From Oceanobacillus damuensis (GTDB taxonomy: Bacteria; Bacillota; Bacilli; Bacillales; Amphibacillaceae), in contig NZ_LQNF01000009.1 in the NCBI RefSeq assembly GCF_001618145.1, positions 1 through 64,000 of the forward strand: a stretch of 64,000 bases of DNA, in the 5' to 3' direction. Below are positions 46,757 to 55,256 of the stretch, one piece after another (positions within the stretch are counted from its first letter, which is position 1; every line of letters starts with the position of its first letter). The notes beneath the pieces were generated by a model. That model was not told the origin of the DNA. It saw only the letters and a program-made list of their open reading frames with translations, and ran no database searches. The translations under genes were made by a program, and so were the position numbers.

Positions 46757-47295
46757 TGAAACGTTTATTGTTCCCTCTCATTCTTTTTCTATTGACGATA
46801 TTGGAAGGTTTAGCATTGGAACTATTGCCCCCGGATCTCGTCATGGGCAATTTGCTTATTGTTCCCCATTGGGTTTTCGCATTCCTGGTATATATGGCAG
46901 TATTCTATGATAAGGACAGTACGTATCATTCCGTTGTTTATGCATTGCTCTTCGGGTTGCTGATCGATGCAGTATATACTGGGATACTTGGTGTTTACAT
47001 GTTCTCCTATGCCCTTGTAATCTACATAGTTCACGGTATGAAAAAAATTCTGCACGGGAATTTCTACGTGCTCGTATTACTTGGGATTGTCGGTATCTTT
47101 TTAGCTGATCTATTTATATATTTCATCTATTCTTCCATAGGGTTAGTGGATATGGTATTCGAAGATTATATTGTTCATCGGATGATTCCTACAATATTAT
47201 CGAACCTTGTGTTTATCTTACTTCTTTATCCCATGACCGCCAAACATCTTGCCAGGTGGGGGAGAGAACAACTGACTGGAAGCAGTACACTATGA
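46756..47295 (+). CDS. mreD: Rod shape-determining protein MreD
   Basis: A 179-residue integral membrane protein with five to six hydrophobic segments, typical of MreD. It works with MreC and the RodA/PBP complex. The ATG overlaps the mreC stop. A 14-bp tandem duplication (AGCAGTACACTATG twice, 47281-47308) spans the stop codon, so the terminal Ser-Ser-Thr-Leu may be lineage-specific. Confidence 0.92.
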   Translation: MKRLLFPLILFLLTILEGLALELLPPDLVMGNLLIVPHWVFAFLVYMAVFYDKDSTYHSVVYALLFGLLIDAVYTGILGVYMFSYALVIYIVHGMKKILHGNFYVLVLLGIVGIFLADLFIYFIYSSIGLVDMVFEDYIVHRMIPTILSNLVFILLLYPMTAKHLARWGREQLTGSSTL

Positions 47296-47300
47296 GCAGT

Positions 47301-47335
47301 ACACTATGAGCAGGATGCTCATAGTGTGATTACAT
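47301..47335 (+). terminator. Hairpin after mreD
   Basis: ACACTATGAGC pairs with GCTCATAGTGT around AGGAT. The left arm is part of a tandem duplication, so a second identical left arm exists at 47287-47297. The T tail is poor; minC follows at once, so termination is likely partial. Confidence 0.55.
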
Positions 47336-47371
47336 AAAAGAGACAGGTTATTTTAATGAGGTGAACTTGCT

Positions 47372-48058
47372 GTGCTGGACAAGAAACAAATGATTACTAT
47401 AAAAGGAACTAGAGAAGGACTTAGCTTATTTATCGAAGAATCCGCATCGTTTGATGATGCAATAAAAGAACTAAATGAAAAGATTATGGCGAGCAAACCA
47501 AAGAAAGATGAACCTGTCGTATCTGTTAAAGTGAAATTGGGTAACAGGTATCTGAATGAAGAACAGGAACAGGTGTTAAGAAGAATTATAAGTGGGGAAA
47601 ATCGTTTTCATATAGAATCAATTGAATCAGAGCTTATTAGAATAGAAGATGCGTTAAAGTGGCAGGAAGAGAGTGAGATTAAGGCAATAAATCGAATTGT
47701 AAGATCCGGCCAGGTCCTGTATATAAAAGGAGACCTTCTCTTGATCGGCGACGTCAATCCGGGAGGTAAGGTTATAGCGACCGGTAATATATATATTATG
47801 GGTAATTTATACGGTATAGCGCATGCCGGTTCAGAAGGAGATCGCGATGCCTTTATTGCAGCCTCCTATATGAAACCGACACAACTTCGGATTGCCGACT
47901 ATATTAGCCGTGCCCCGGACTATGAAGCTGACGGTGTATATATGGAATGCGGCATCATCGATGAGGAACAGGATAAAATCATTATCGATTCATTAAAGAT
48001 TCTTTCACATAAACGTAAGGAAATAAGCGGATTTGAAAGGAGAATGAATAATGGGTGA
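47372..48058 (+). CDS. minC: Septum site-determining protein MinC
   Basis: A 228-residue FtsZ inhibitor. The N-terminal FtsZ-binding domain is followed by the C-terminal beta-helix domain that binds MinD, with the signature IVRSGQVLYIKGDLLLIGDVNPGGKV and GNIYIMGNLYGIAHAG. The start is GTG after TGAGGTG. Its end overlaps minD by 8 bp. Confidence 0.96.
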   Translation: MLDKKQMITIKGTREGLSLFIEESASFDDAIKELNEKIMASKPKKDEPVVSVKVKLGNRYLNEEQEQVLRRIISGENRFHIESIESELIRIEDALKWQEESEIKAINRIVRSGQVLYIKGDLLLIGDVNPGGKVIATGNIYIMGNLYGIAHAGSEGDRDAFIAASYMKPTQLRIADYISRAPDYEADGVYMECGIIDEEQDKIIIDSLKILSHKRKEISGFERRMNNG

Positions 48059-48851
48059 GGCTATTGTTATTACTTCCGGAAAAGGCGGTGTAGGTAAAAC
48101 AACAACGTCTGCAAATATTGGTACTGCATTGGCTTTGATGGAGAAGAAAGTCTGTTTGATAGATACAGATATTGGCTTAAGAAATCTAGATGTAGTTATG
48201 GGACTCGAGAACAGAATTATCTATGATATTGTAGACGTTATTCAAGGACGATGTAAGCTGAAGCAAGCACTTATCAAAGACAAGCGGTTCGATTACCTGT
48301 CACTGCTTCCGGCAGCCCAAACCAGTGATAAAACTGCTGTCACAATAAGTGGAATGAAAGAAATAGTTGCTGAGCTGAAACAAGAGTATGATTATATCAT
48401 CATTGACTGTCCTGCAGGTATTGAGCAAGGGTTCCAGAATGCCATTGCCGGAGCAGATAGAGCGATTGTAGTAACTACTCCCGAGAAGTCCAGTGTTCGA
48501 GATGCCGATCGTATCGTAGGATTGCTCGAGAAAGAGGATATGAAAGAGTCTCCGAGTCTAGTTATAAACAGGATCCGTAATCATATGATGAAAAGCGGAG
48601 ATATGATTGATGTTGATGATATTGTCCAATTGCTTTCCATTGATTTGATTGGAATTGTCATTGATGATGATGAAGTTATTAAAGCTTCCAATAAGGGCGA
48701 GCCAATTGCGCTCAGCCCAAACTCGAAAGCATCGATTGCCTACCGCAATATTGCAAGGAGGATTTTAGGGGAAACAGTACCATTACAATCCCTTGAAGAT
48801 GATAAAGGCGTTTTGATGAGAGTTAAAAAATTTTTAGGTATGCGTGGATAA
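48051..48851 (+). CDS. minD: Septum site-determining ATPase MinD
   Basis: A 266-residue deviant Walker ATPase. GKGGVGKTTTSANIG carries the signature lysine; DTDIGLRNLDVVMGLE and DCPAGIEQGF follow. The C-terminus LMRVKKFLGMRG is the amphipathic membrane-targeting helix. It recruits MinC to the membrane to block polar division. AAAGGAGA precedes the ATG inside the minC end. Confidence 0.97.
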   Translation: MGEAIVITSGKGGVGKTTTSANIGTALALMEKKVCLIDTDIGLRNLDVVMGLENRIIYDIVDVIQGRCKLKQALIKDKRFDYLSLLPAAQTSDKTAVTISGMKEIVAELKQEYDYIIIDCPAGIEQGFQNAIAGADRAIVVTTPEKSSVRDADRIVGLLEKEDMKESPSLVINRIRNHMMKSGDMIDVDDIVQLLSIDLIGIVIDDDEVIKASNKGEPIALSPNSKASIAYRNIARRILGETVPLQSLEDDKGVLMRVKKFLGMRG

Positions 48852-48900
48852 TATGAATGAAATAAGCTTGAACAAATAATCGTGTGTGCCACATATTACT

Positions 48901-48936
48901 GATGTAATGAAATAACCTTCATTGCATCTTTTTTTG
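48901..48936 (+). terminator. minD terminator
   Basis: GATGTAATGAA pairs with TTCATTGCATC around ATAACC, followed by a T run; it ends the mre-min operon. Confidence 0.9.
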
Positions 48937-49000
48937 TTCATACATCTTCCCACGAGAACATATACATATGTACAAATGAATCTGAAGGATTGTGAGGAAA

Positions 49001-49765
49001 ATGGACAAAGATATCAGAGAAATAAGAAAGTCTATTGAACAGCGGAAGAAAAATCGGGGGCTCAATCCAGGAACTGATACCAAAAAACAAGTCATGTCTC
49101 CTTTTCCAGAAATAGAAGAGAAACATGGCTACTATCCTGTATTTACCGGTACGGGTGAACCAAGATCCAAAAACAATGCAGTGGCTGGTGTTGCAGTAAA
49201 AGGAATTTTGTCCGTCATGCTTTTTTTGGGTACCGCAATTGTCTGGCAAACGGATTCTGATCTTTTAGAAACGCCTAAGCAATGGACAAGCCAAGTTCTG
49301 ACAGATGAATTTCCGTTTGCAAAAGTAAATGTGTGGTATAAGGAAGCTTTTGGCAGACCATTATCTTTGACACCTAATCCTGTGGCAGAGGTGGATCAGT
49401 CACAAACAATAGCTTTGCCTGTTTCGGGTAGTATTACAGAATCCTTTCAGGCCAACGGAACAGGAATTATGATCAGTCCAGGTGAAACGGCAACAGTATC
49501 CGCAATTCGGGAAGGGGTTGTCATTTTTGCCGGAAATGATAGGGAAACAAACAAAACGGTAACGGTACAACACTCGGATGGATCTGTATCCAACTATGGC
49601 AATCTAAGCTCTATTGATGTTCATCTATATCAGTTTATCACAGGGAATCAGCGAGTTGGAAGCTTTGTACCTGATGTGGAAAATGAAACCGTATATTTCT
49701 CAATTGTAAAAGATAATGATTATATTGATCCTGTACAGGTGATCCCGGTTGATGAACTTCAGTAA
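49001..49765 (+). CDS. spoIVFA: Stage IV sporulation protein FA
   Basis: A 254-residue membrane protein that holds SpoIVFB inactive until the SpoIVB signal arrives. A basic cytoplasmic N-terminus, one transmembrane segment near residues 65-85 (KGILSVMLFLGTAIVW) and a C-terminal M23/LytM-like domain (GTGIMISPGETATVSAIREG...VTVQHSDGSVSNYGNLSS) are visible. The domain lacks the full zinc histidine set, as is normal for SpoIVFA. ATG at 49001 is chosen; a GTG three codons earlier is possible. The end overlaps spoIVFB. Confidence 0.93.
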   Translation: MDKDIREIRKSIEQRKKNRGLNPGTDTKKQVMSPFPEIEEKHGYYPVFTGTGEPRSKNNAVAGVAVKGILSVMLFLGTAIVWQTDSDLLETPKQWTSQVLTDEFPFAKVNVWYKEAFGRPLSLTPNPVAEVDQSQTIALPVSGSITESFQANGTGIMISPGETATVSAIREGVVIFAGNDRETNKTVTVQHSDGSVSNYGNLSSIDVHLYQFITGNQRVGSFVPDVENETVYFSIVKDNDYIDPVQVIPVDELQ

Positions 49766-50612
49766 ATATTTGCCGAGTATCCATCTCCATCCTGTGCTTT
49801 ATATTTTTATTGTCATTTCTTTTTTGACAGGTACGTTCCTGGAATTATTCATTATCTTTTTTCTCGTACTGTTTCATGAAATGGGACATTATGCTGTTGC
49901 TAGAAATTTGAAATGGAGAATCGGAAACATCGTTCTTTGGGTATTTGGTGGCGTTATGGATACCGAGGAACATGGGAATAAACCAATAAAAGAAGAAGCA
50001 CTCGTTACCCTGGCAGGTCCTTTCCAGCACTTGGTCATATATTTTCTGTGCTTTTTGGCAGAATCTTTTTACCTTGTTCCGGTATCTGTTGTCGAGCTCG
50101 TGCTATACTATAATACGGTCTTATTATTATTTAATTTACTTCCCATTTGGCCTTTGGATGGAGGTAAATTACTGCTTTTAATTTTATCTGCATACATTCC
50201 TTATAAAAAATCCTATCAGTTTACAATTTTGTTTTCTATGGTTACTACTGTCTGTGTTCTACTCATTCAGCTCTTGTTTTTCCCTTTTACATTAAGCTCA
50301 TTTTTTATTTGGTTATTTTTGTTTGGGGAAAACAGGTCTGACTGGAAACAGCGCTCCTATGTATTTATGCGATTCCTGCTAAAGCGATATGAAGGGGAGT
50401 CTTCCATTAACGGTGTTATCCCAATTAATGTTGCATCTGACAGTACTTTTTTAGAGCTTTTTTCGCGGTTCAGAAGAGAGAAAAAACATCCCGTCTATAT
50501 AATCTATCCAGGGAATGAACGAAAATCGGTCGATGAAACGGATTGTCTTCAAAGCTATTTCTATGAAAGAACCTATGATACTTCTGTTGGAGAAGCATTT
50601 TTATATAAATAA
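49752..50612 (+). CDS. spoIVFB: Intramembrane metalloprotease SpoIVFB
   Basis: A 286-residue site-2-type protease that cuts pro-SigK in the mother cell. The zinc motif HEMGH (residues 42-46) in the second hydrophobic segment and the partner motif NLLPIWPLDGGK supply the catalytic site. Four to six membrane segments and a C-terminal cytoplasmic CBS-like domain (FLELFSRFRREKKHPVYIIY) complete it. The ATG overlaps the end of spoIVFA by 14 bp. Its product would activate the SigK that reads the gerE promoter at 13767-13795. Confidence 0.94.
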   Translation: MNFSKYLPSIHLHPVLYIFIVISFLTGTFLELFIIFFLVLFHEMGHYAVARNLKWRIGNIVLWVFGGVMDTEEHGNKPIKEEALVTLAGPFQHLVIYFLCFLAESFYLVPVSVVELVLYYNTVLLLFNLLPIWPLDGGKLLLLILSAYIPYKKSYQFTILFSMVTTVCVLLIQLLFFPFTLSSFFIWLFLFGENRSDWKQRSYVFMRFLLKRYEGESSINGVIPINVASDSTFLELFSRFRREKKHPVYIIYPGNERKSVDETDCLQSYFYERTYDTSVGEAFLYK

Positions 50613-50635
50613 AACTATTTATCAGGTTTTCTTTA

Positions 50636-51030
50636 TATTGCGCGGTTGATATAAAGTGCGAAGTAACTTCTATGTTGGGTCTCTAACCTGGTAATGGAAG
50701 CATGTTACTTCGGCAACCGCAGCCCGTATACACTCCGCTTTCCACGGGCGGCTGGTGAGCCCCTTCATGCTATCGCATTTCAGTGTCTCACCTATGCCTC
50801 TCTTCCCGCAGAAGTCTCCGTGTATTTCCCCGAGCTGTTATATTGTCCAGAAAATGAATTCGCTCTTTTATGGCAGTTGATTGGAGCGGAGGACAGTTGA
50901 CTCCTGCGGGAACAGCACGTGTCCGAAGACCCCGCAGAGTGGTTTTCTCGAGGAGGCTGAGGCCGTGCCCGCGGAAAGCAACTGTCCGCAGCGGAAATCA
51001 ACCAGCAGTTACTTCGCATTTTACATATTT
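50636..51030 (+). repeat. Intergenic two-module repeat, copy 3 (complete)
   Basis: The most complete copy. The left end TTGATATAAAGTGCGAAGTAAC (50645-50666) is matched by the inverted right end GTTACTTCGCATTTTACATA (51007-51026), like terminal inverted repeats. Module A runs about 50725-50837 with inverted edges (ATACAC/GTGTAT). Module B runs about 50876-51002, its core flanked by arms GTTGATT...GGACAGTTG (50876-50899) and CAACTGTCC...AATCAAC (50979-51002) that pair with each other. No transposase. Three short frames in it are repeat-derived. Confidence 0.85.
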
Positions 51031-51112
51031 TGTGACAGAAACATCATTATTTTCGTAGGGAAGGGTACCAGAGTATCGGACTTTTAGAAAACAGTGATTT
51101 ATTTAGATAAGC

Positions 51113-51142
51113 TTGACATAAGCTGGCGAAACATGGTATTAT
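51113..51142 (+). promoter_or_regulatory. SigA promoter of rplU
   Basis: TTGACA (51113-51118), 18 bp, TATTAT (51137-51142) with an extended TG. It drives the L21 leader and rplU-prp-rpmA. Confidence 0.82.
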
Positions 51143-51149
51143 CAATACG

Positions 51150-51240
51150 TTATTCATCGTAGCACCCGTGCTACAACCGCACAGATCAGGTTATAAACTT
51201 TTCGGAGTACCTGTATGGCGAGTCTGAGTCTATTAAGGAG
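51150..51240 (+). promoter_or_regulatory. Ribosomal protein L21-type leader
   Basis: A structured leader of about 95 nt between promoter and rplU, with hairpin GTAGCACCCGTGCTAC and a second paired region around CAGGTTATAAAC...GTACCTG. Position and size fit the L21 leader family of Firmicutes, through which L21 is thought to repress its own operon. Confidence 0.75.
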
Positions 51241-51248
51241 GTGCAAGT

Positions 51249-51557
51249 ATGTACGCAATTATTGAAACAGGCGGTAAACAAGTTAAAGTTGTTGAAGGTC
51301 AGGAAATCTTTGTAGAAAAAGTTGCAGGAGAAGCAAATGATTCTGTTACTTTTGAAAAAGTTCTTTTTGTTGGCGGAGATGATGTTAAAGTTGGTGCTCC
51401 ATACGTGGAAGGTGCTACAGTAACTGCTAAAGTTGCTAAACAAGGTCGTCAGAAAAAAGTTACAGTTTTCAAATTCAAAGCAAAGAAAAACTACCATCGT
51501 AAACAAGGTCATCGTCAGCCTTACACAAAATTAGTGATCGAAAAAATTAATGCATAA
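51249..51557 (+). CDS. rplU: 50S ribosomal protein L21
   Basis: A 102-residue L21 of normal length: [18 protein letters not shown] at the start and [19 protein letters not shown] at the end, where it contacts 23S rRNA. AAGGAGGTG precedes the ATG. First gene of rplU-prp-rpmA. Confidence 0.98.
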   Translation: MYAIIETGGKQVKVVEGQEIFVEKVAGEANDSVTFEKVLFVGGDDVKVGAPYVEGATVTAKVAKQGRQKKVTVFKFKAKKNYHRKQGHRQPYTKLVIEKINA

Positions 51558-51569
51558 GGGTTTTGGATT

Positions 51570-51899
51570 ATGATTCGGGTAACTGTATTTCGAGCAGACA
51601 AACAAATTACATCTCTTGAATTATCCGGACATGCAGATAGCGGTCCATATGGATATGATCTCGTATGTGCTGGGGTTTCAGCTGTATCAATTGGTGCTGT
51701 GAATGCAGTGATGGAATTATGTGAAACAAACCTGGAAATCGAACAAGGCGGAGAAGGCGGTTATTTACATGTAAAACTGCCGGAACAGCTTGAACCTGAA
51801 ATAATGGGGAAAGTGCAGCTCTTATTCGAAGGTATGATTATCTCACTTAAATCAATTGAACTTGAATATAGTGAATTTATTAAGATAGTAAACAAATAA
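51570..51899 (+). CDS. prp: Ribosomal-processing cysteine protease Prp (YsxB)
   Basis: A 109-residue cysteine protease that removes the N-terminal extension of L27 in Firmicutes. The catalytic histidine lies in LSGHADSG and the cysteine in LVCAGVSAVSIG. It sits between rplU and rpmA, the conserved arrangement, and the L27 encoded next door carries the matching cleavage site. Confidence 0.95.
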   Translation: MIRVTVFRADKQITSLELSGHADSGPYGYDLVCAGVSAVSIGAVNAVMELCETNLEIEQGGEGGYLHVKLPEQLEPEIMGKVQLLFEGMIISLKSIELEYSEFIKIVNK

Positions 51900-51909
51900 G
51901 GAGGTGTAA

Positions 51910-52203
<294 letters not shown>

Positions 52204-52214
52204 TTAAAACTATA

Positions 52215-52249
52215 AAACTCCAGCCAATTCGTTGGCTGGAGTTTTTATT
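52215..52249 (+). terminator. rpmA terminator
   Basis: AAAACTCCAGCCAA pairs with TTGGCTGGAGTTTT around TTCG, followed by T. A classic tetraloop terminator. Confidence 0.95.
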
Positions 52250-52393
52250 TTACATAGGTTTCTTTTCCGTTGTAAATTTATACGTTCAAGTTCGCCTGCA
52301 CTGCGGTCTCTTGCTTATGCGTACATTTCTAAACAGTCGCTTCCGCTTTTGGTTTATTTCTGCTATACTTTCATCATAATGGGGTGGTACGGG

Positions 52394-52924
52394 ATGAGTA
52401 CGGAGATTGTTCAAATGTTGCAGCATTATCGTCATGATTTAATGAACCGTCTGCAAATTGTGCAAGGTTATTTAAGCATGGGGAAAGCAGAAAAAGCAGA
52501 GGAGAAACTTAATGAAGCTTTGCATTATTACAATGAAGAGCGTAAATTGATGAGTTTGAATGTGCCCGAATTTATGCTTTGGATTCTGAAATTTAATAGT
52601 AATTTCAATAATTTCCGCTTGAATTATACTATTCAAGCAGTGAATAAAAACATGCATTTGTCAGATTCTATACTATTGGGTAACTGTATCGATATTATGG
52701 ACAGCTGTACAGAGGAACTTGATTCACAGGTGCTTTATGAAATAGATCTGGAAATCAGAGAGGTATCAAATATGCCCTTTATGGATGTTGTTTTTTTCAT
52801 TAAAGGGGAAGTTAATCCGATATCAAAATTGGAAAATATAAAAAAAAGGTTTGTAAATACAGAAATTGACATCGAGAAATCATTAGACGGATTGGTTTTT
52901 TCTTTTTCTGTTCCATGTCAATAA
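52394..52924 (+). CDS. spo0B: Sporulation phosphotransferase Spo0B
   Basis: A 176-residue phosphorelay protein that moves phosphate from Spo0F to Spo0A. The helical hairpin with the phospho-histidine motif HYRHDLMNRLQIVQGYLSMG (His 14) is clear; the C-terminal part is a degenerate histidine-kinase ATPase-like fold. ATG at 52394 follows GGGGTGG and gives a length near B. subtilis Spo0B (192 aa). The longer open frame runs back over the rpmA terminator and is rejected. It is 13 bp before obg, as in B. subtilis. Confidence 0.9.
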   Translation: MSTEIVQMLQHYRHDLMNRLQIVQGYLSMGKAEKAEEKLNEALHYYNEERKLMSLNVPEFMLWILKFNSNFNNFRLNYTIQAVNKNMHLSDSILLGNCIDIMDSCTEELDSQVLYEIDLEIREVSNMPFMDVVFFIKGEVNPISKLENIKKRFVNTEIDIEKSLDGLVFSFSVPCQ

Positions 52925-52937
52925 TGAGGTGAAATGA

Positions 52938-54218
52938 ATGTTTGTTGATCAGGTCAGTGTTTATGTGAAAGCTGGTGACGGTGGGAATGGACTTGTTGCC
53001 TACCGAAGAGAAAAATACGTTCCCATGGGCGGCCCTGCCGGTGGAGACGGTGGAAATGGTGCAGATGTAATTTTTAAAGTGGATGAGGGTCTTAATACGC
53101 TGATGGACTTTCGATATAACCGTCACTTTAAAGGGAAACGCGGAGAGAACGGAATGAGCAAGACGCAGCATGGCAAAAATGCTGCACCATTGGTTGTAGC
53201 TGTTCCACCAGGGACTACAGTAATCGATGAAGATACAGGAGAAGTAATTGCAGATCTGCTTGTACATGAGCAAGAGGCTATAATCGCCAAAGGAGGAAGG
53301 GGTGGACGTGGAAACACTCGTTTTGCCACTCCGAGAAATCCCGCTCCCGATATAGCCGAAAATGGTGAGCCTGGACAGGAGCGTAATATAAAGGTGGAGC
53401 TAAAGCTAATTGCTGATGTAGGGCTTGTTGGTTTTCCAAGTGTCGGTAAATCTACATTTCTTTCTGTAGTCAGTGCCGCAAAACCTAAAATCGCGGATTA
53501 CCACTTTACGACATTGTCTCCTAATCTCGGTGTTGTCGACACAAGTGATCAGCGGAGTTTTGTTATGGCCGATCTTCCAGGTTTGATTGAAGGTGCATCT
53601 GAAGGGGTCGGACTCGGGCATCAGTTTCTTCGTCATGTGGAGCGTACAAGGGTTATCGTCCATGTTATCGACATGGCAAGCACAGAAGGCCGAGAGCCAT
53701 ACGAAGATTATGTAAAAATCAATCAGGAATTAGAAGAATATGATGAAAAGTTAATGAATCGTCCGCAGATTATTGCAGCAAATAAAATGGATATGCCTGG
53801 TGCAAAAGAAAACTTAGAAATTTTTAAAGAGCAGCTGGGGGAAGACATACCGGTGTACGAAATCTCTGCTCTTACAAAAGAAGGTTTAAGAGATATTCTT
53901 TTTGCCATTGCTGATACGCTCGAGGCAATTCCAAAAATCACGAAGGAATTGGATGATGTCGATGAAACGGTTGTTTACCGCCATCAGAAGGAAGAAGCAC
54001 CTTTCCACATCACAAGGGATCCGGACGGTGCGTATGTTCTGTACGGTAATAAGATTGAAAAACTGTTTAAAATGACTGATTTCCAACACGATGAGGCAGT
54101 GCAACGCTTTGCCCGTCAAATGCGGGGAATGGGTGTAGACACAGCTCTCAGGGAACGCGGAGCCAAAGATGGAGATACAATCCGCCTACTTGATTATGAA
54201 TTTGAATTTGTAGAATAA
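52938..54218 (+). CDS. obg: GTPase Obg
   Basis: A 426-residue essential GTPase of ribosome assembly and the stress/sporulation network. The glycine-rich Obg fold covers residues 1-158 ([19 protein letters not shown]...[16 protein letters not shown]), then the G domain with [20 protein letters not shown] and NKMD, then a C-terminal OCT domain. TGAGGTG precedes the ATG. It forms an operon with spo0B. Confidence 0.97.
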   Translation: MFVDQVSVYVKAGDGGNGLVAYRREKYVPMGGPAGGDGGNGADVIFKVDEGLNTLMDFRYNRHFKGKRGENGMSKTQHGKNAAPLVVAVPPGTTVIDEDTGEVIADLLVHEQEAIIAKGGRGGRGNTRFATPRNPAPDIAENGEPGQERNIKVELKLIADVGLVGFPSVGKSTFLSVVSAAKPKIADYHFTTLSPNLGVVDTSDQRSFVMADLPGLIEGASEGVGLGHQFLRHVERTRVIVHVIDMASTEGREPYEDYVKINQELEEYDEKLMNRPQIIAANKMDMPGAKENLEIFKEQLGEDIPVYEISALTKEGLRDILFAIADTLEAIPKITKELDDVDETVVYRHQKEEAPFHITRDPDGAYVLYGNKIEKLFKMTDFQHDEAVQRFARQMRGMGVDTALRERGAKDGDTIRLLDYEFEFVE

Positions 54219-54251
54219 AAAAAAGCTTGAGCTTTTGGGGGAGGAAATTTT

Positions 54252-55103
54252 TTGACGACAATAGGCTATTTGGGCCCAAAGGGGACCTTTACAAAGCTGG
54301 CGGTAGATACTGCCTTCAATCAAGAAAAAAAGAAAAGCTATAAAACCATTCCCGAATGCATAGATGCCATTTCCATGGATGAAATTGAAATAGGTGTCGT
54401 CCCACTGGAAAATGCGATTGAGGGGACAGTCCAATTGACAGTTGATTATCTGATTCACCAGGTCAGACTTCCGGTTGCTGCTGAAATAGTCGTTCCTATC
54501 CAGCAGCATTTACTTGTCAGAAAAGATTTTGATGGCGATCTGCGTGACATTAGGGAAGTGCACTCTCATAGTCACGCAATAGCACAATGCCATCAGTATA
54601 TTCATCAGCACTTGACGAACGCCACGATAAAATATACGACATCCACCGGTAAAGCAGCCGAACTTGTAAGTGAAAGCGGTGAATCGATTGCAGCAATTGG
54701 AAATAAACTTGCTGCAAGTGAATATGATTTAAAAATACTGGAAGAAAATGTACATGATTACCCAAATAATCATACGCGTTTCCTTGTTTTGACCAAAAAT
54801 GAAGATTTAGTTAAAATTAATCATGAAGTACTATCAGAGAAAACAACCTTGATGATTACGTTACCAAGCGATCAGGCTGGTGCATTACATCAAATCCTGT
54901 CAGCATTTGCCTGGAGGAAAATGAATCTTTCCAAGATTGAGTCGCGGCCAACAAAGACAGGGCTGGGTAATTATTTCTTTATGATTGATGTCGAGCAGGC
55001 TTATGATGATGTTCTGTTTCCAGGTGTTCAAGCAGAACTGGAAGCCTTGGGCTGTAATGTTTCCGTTCTTGGTACATACCCTGTATATCATTTAAATATA
55101 TAA
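54252..55103 (+). CDS. pheA: Prephenate dehydratase
   Basis: A 283-residue enzyme that turns prephenate into phenylpyruvate for phenylalanine synthesis. The catalytic domain has YLGPKGTFT at the start and the TTSTGKAAELV motif (substrate Thr); the C-terminal ACT domain (LPSDQAGALHQILSAFAWR, ESRPTKTGLGNYFFMIDVE) provides feedback inhibition by phenylalanine. The start is TTG after GGGGGAGGA. The ACT protein gene pheB, which lies between obg and pheA in B. subtilis, is absent. Confidence 0.96.
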   Translation: MTTIGYLGPKGTFTKLAVDTAFNQEKKKSYKTIPECIDAISMDEIEIGVVPLENAIEGTVQLTVDYLIHQVRLPVAAEIVVPIQQHLLVRKDFDGDLRDIREVHSHSHAIAQCHQYIHQHLTNATIKYTTSTGKAAELVSESGESIAAIGNKLAASEYDLKILEENVHDYPNNHTRFLVLTKNEDLVKINHEVLSEKTTLMITLPSDQAGALHQILSAFAWRKMNLSKIESRPTKTGLGNYFFMIDVEQAYDDVLFPGVQAELEALGCNVSVLGTYPVYHLNI

Positions 55104-55105
55104 GC

Positions 55106-55152
55106 TAACCACCGGGCGACTTTCATTCGCTTGGTGGTTTTCTTTTTTCAGT
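55106..55152 (+). terminator. pheA terminator
   Basis: AACCACCGGGCGA pairs with TCGCTTGGTGGTT around CTTTCAT, followed by a T-rich tail. Confidence 0.9.
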
Positions 55153-55256
55153 CGGTCCCCAATCCATTTCCTGGGCAACTTTTATTCTTTTCGTGCATAT
55201 GCTGATATAGAGTAATTAGCCCAGATTTTTATGCAACGAAAGGAGCAGGATCAGTT

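Noticed and set aside
50694-51087. Frames of 62-75 codons between spoIVFB and rplU
   Set aside because: They track the repeat copy, not a coding pattern; the same peptides appear at 19-255.
52232-52393. N-terminal extension of spo0B
   Set aside because: It would run over the rpmA terminator and is out of line with the family; the ATG at 52394 has a ribosome site.
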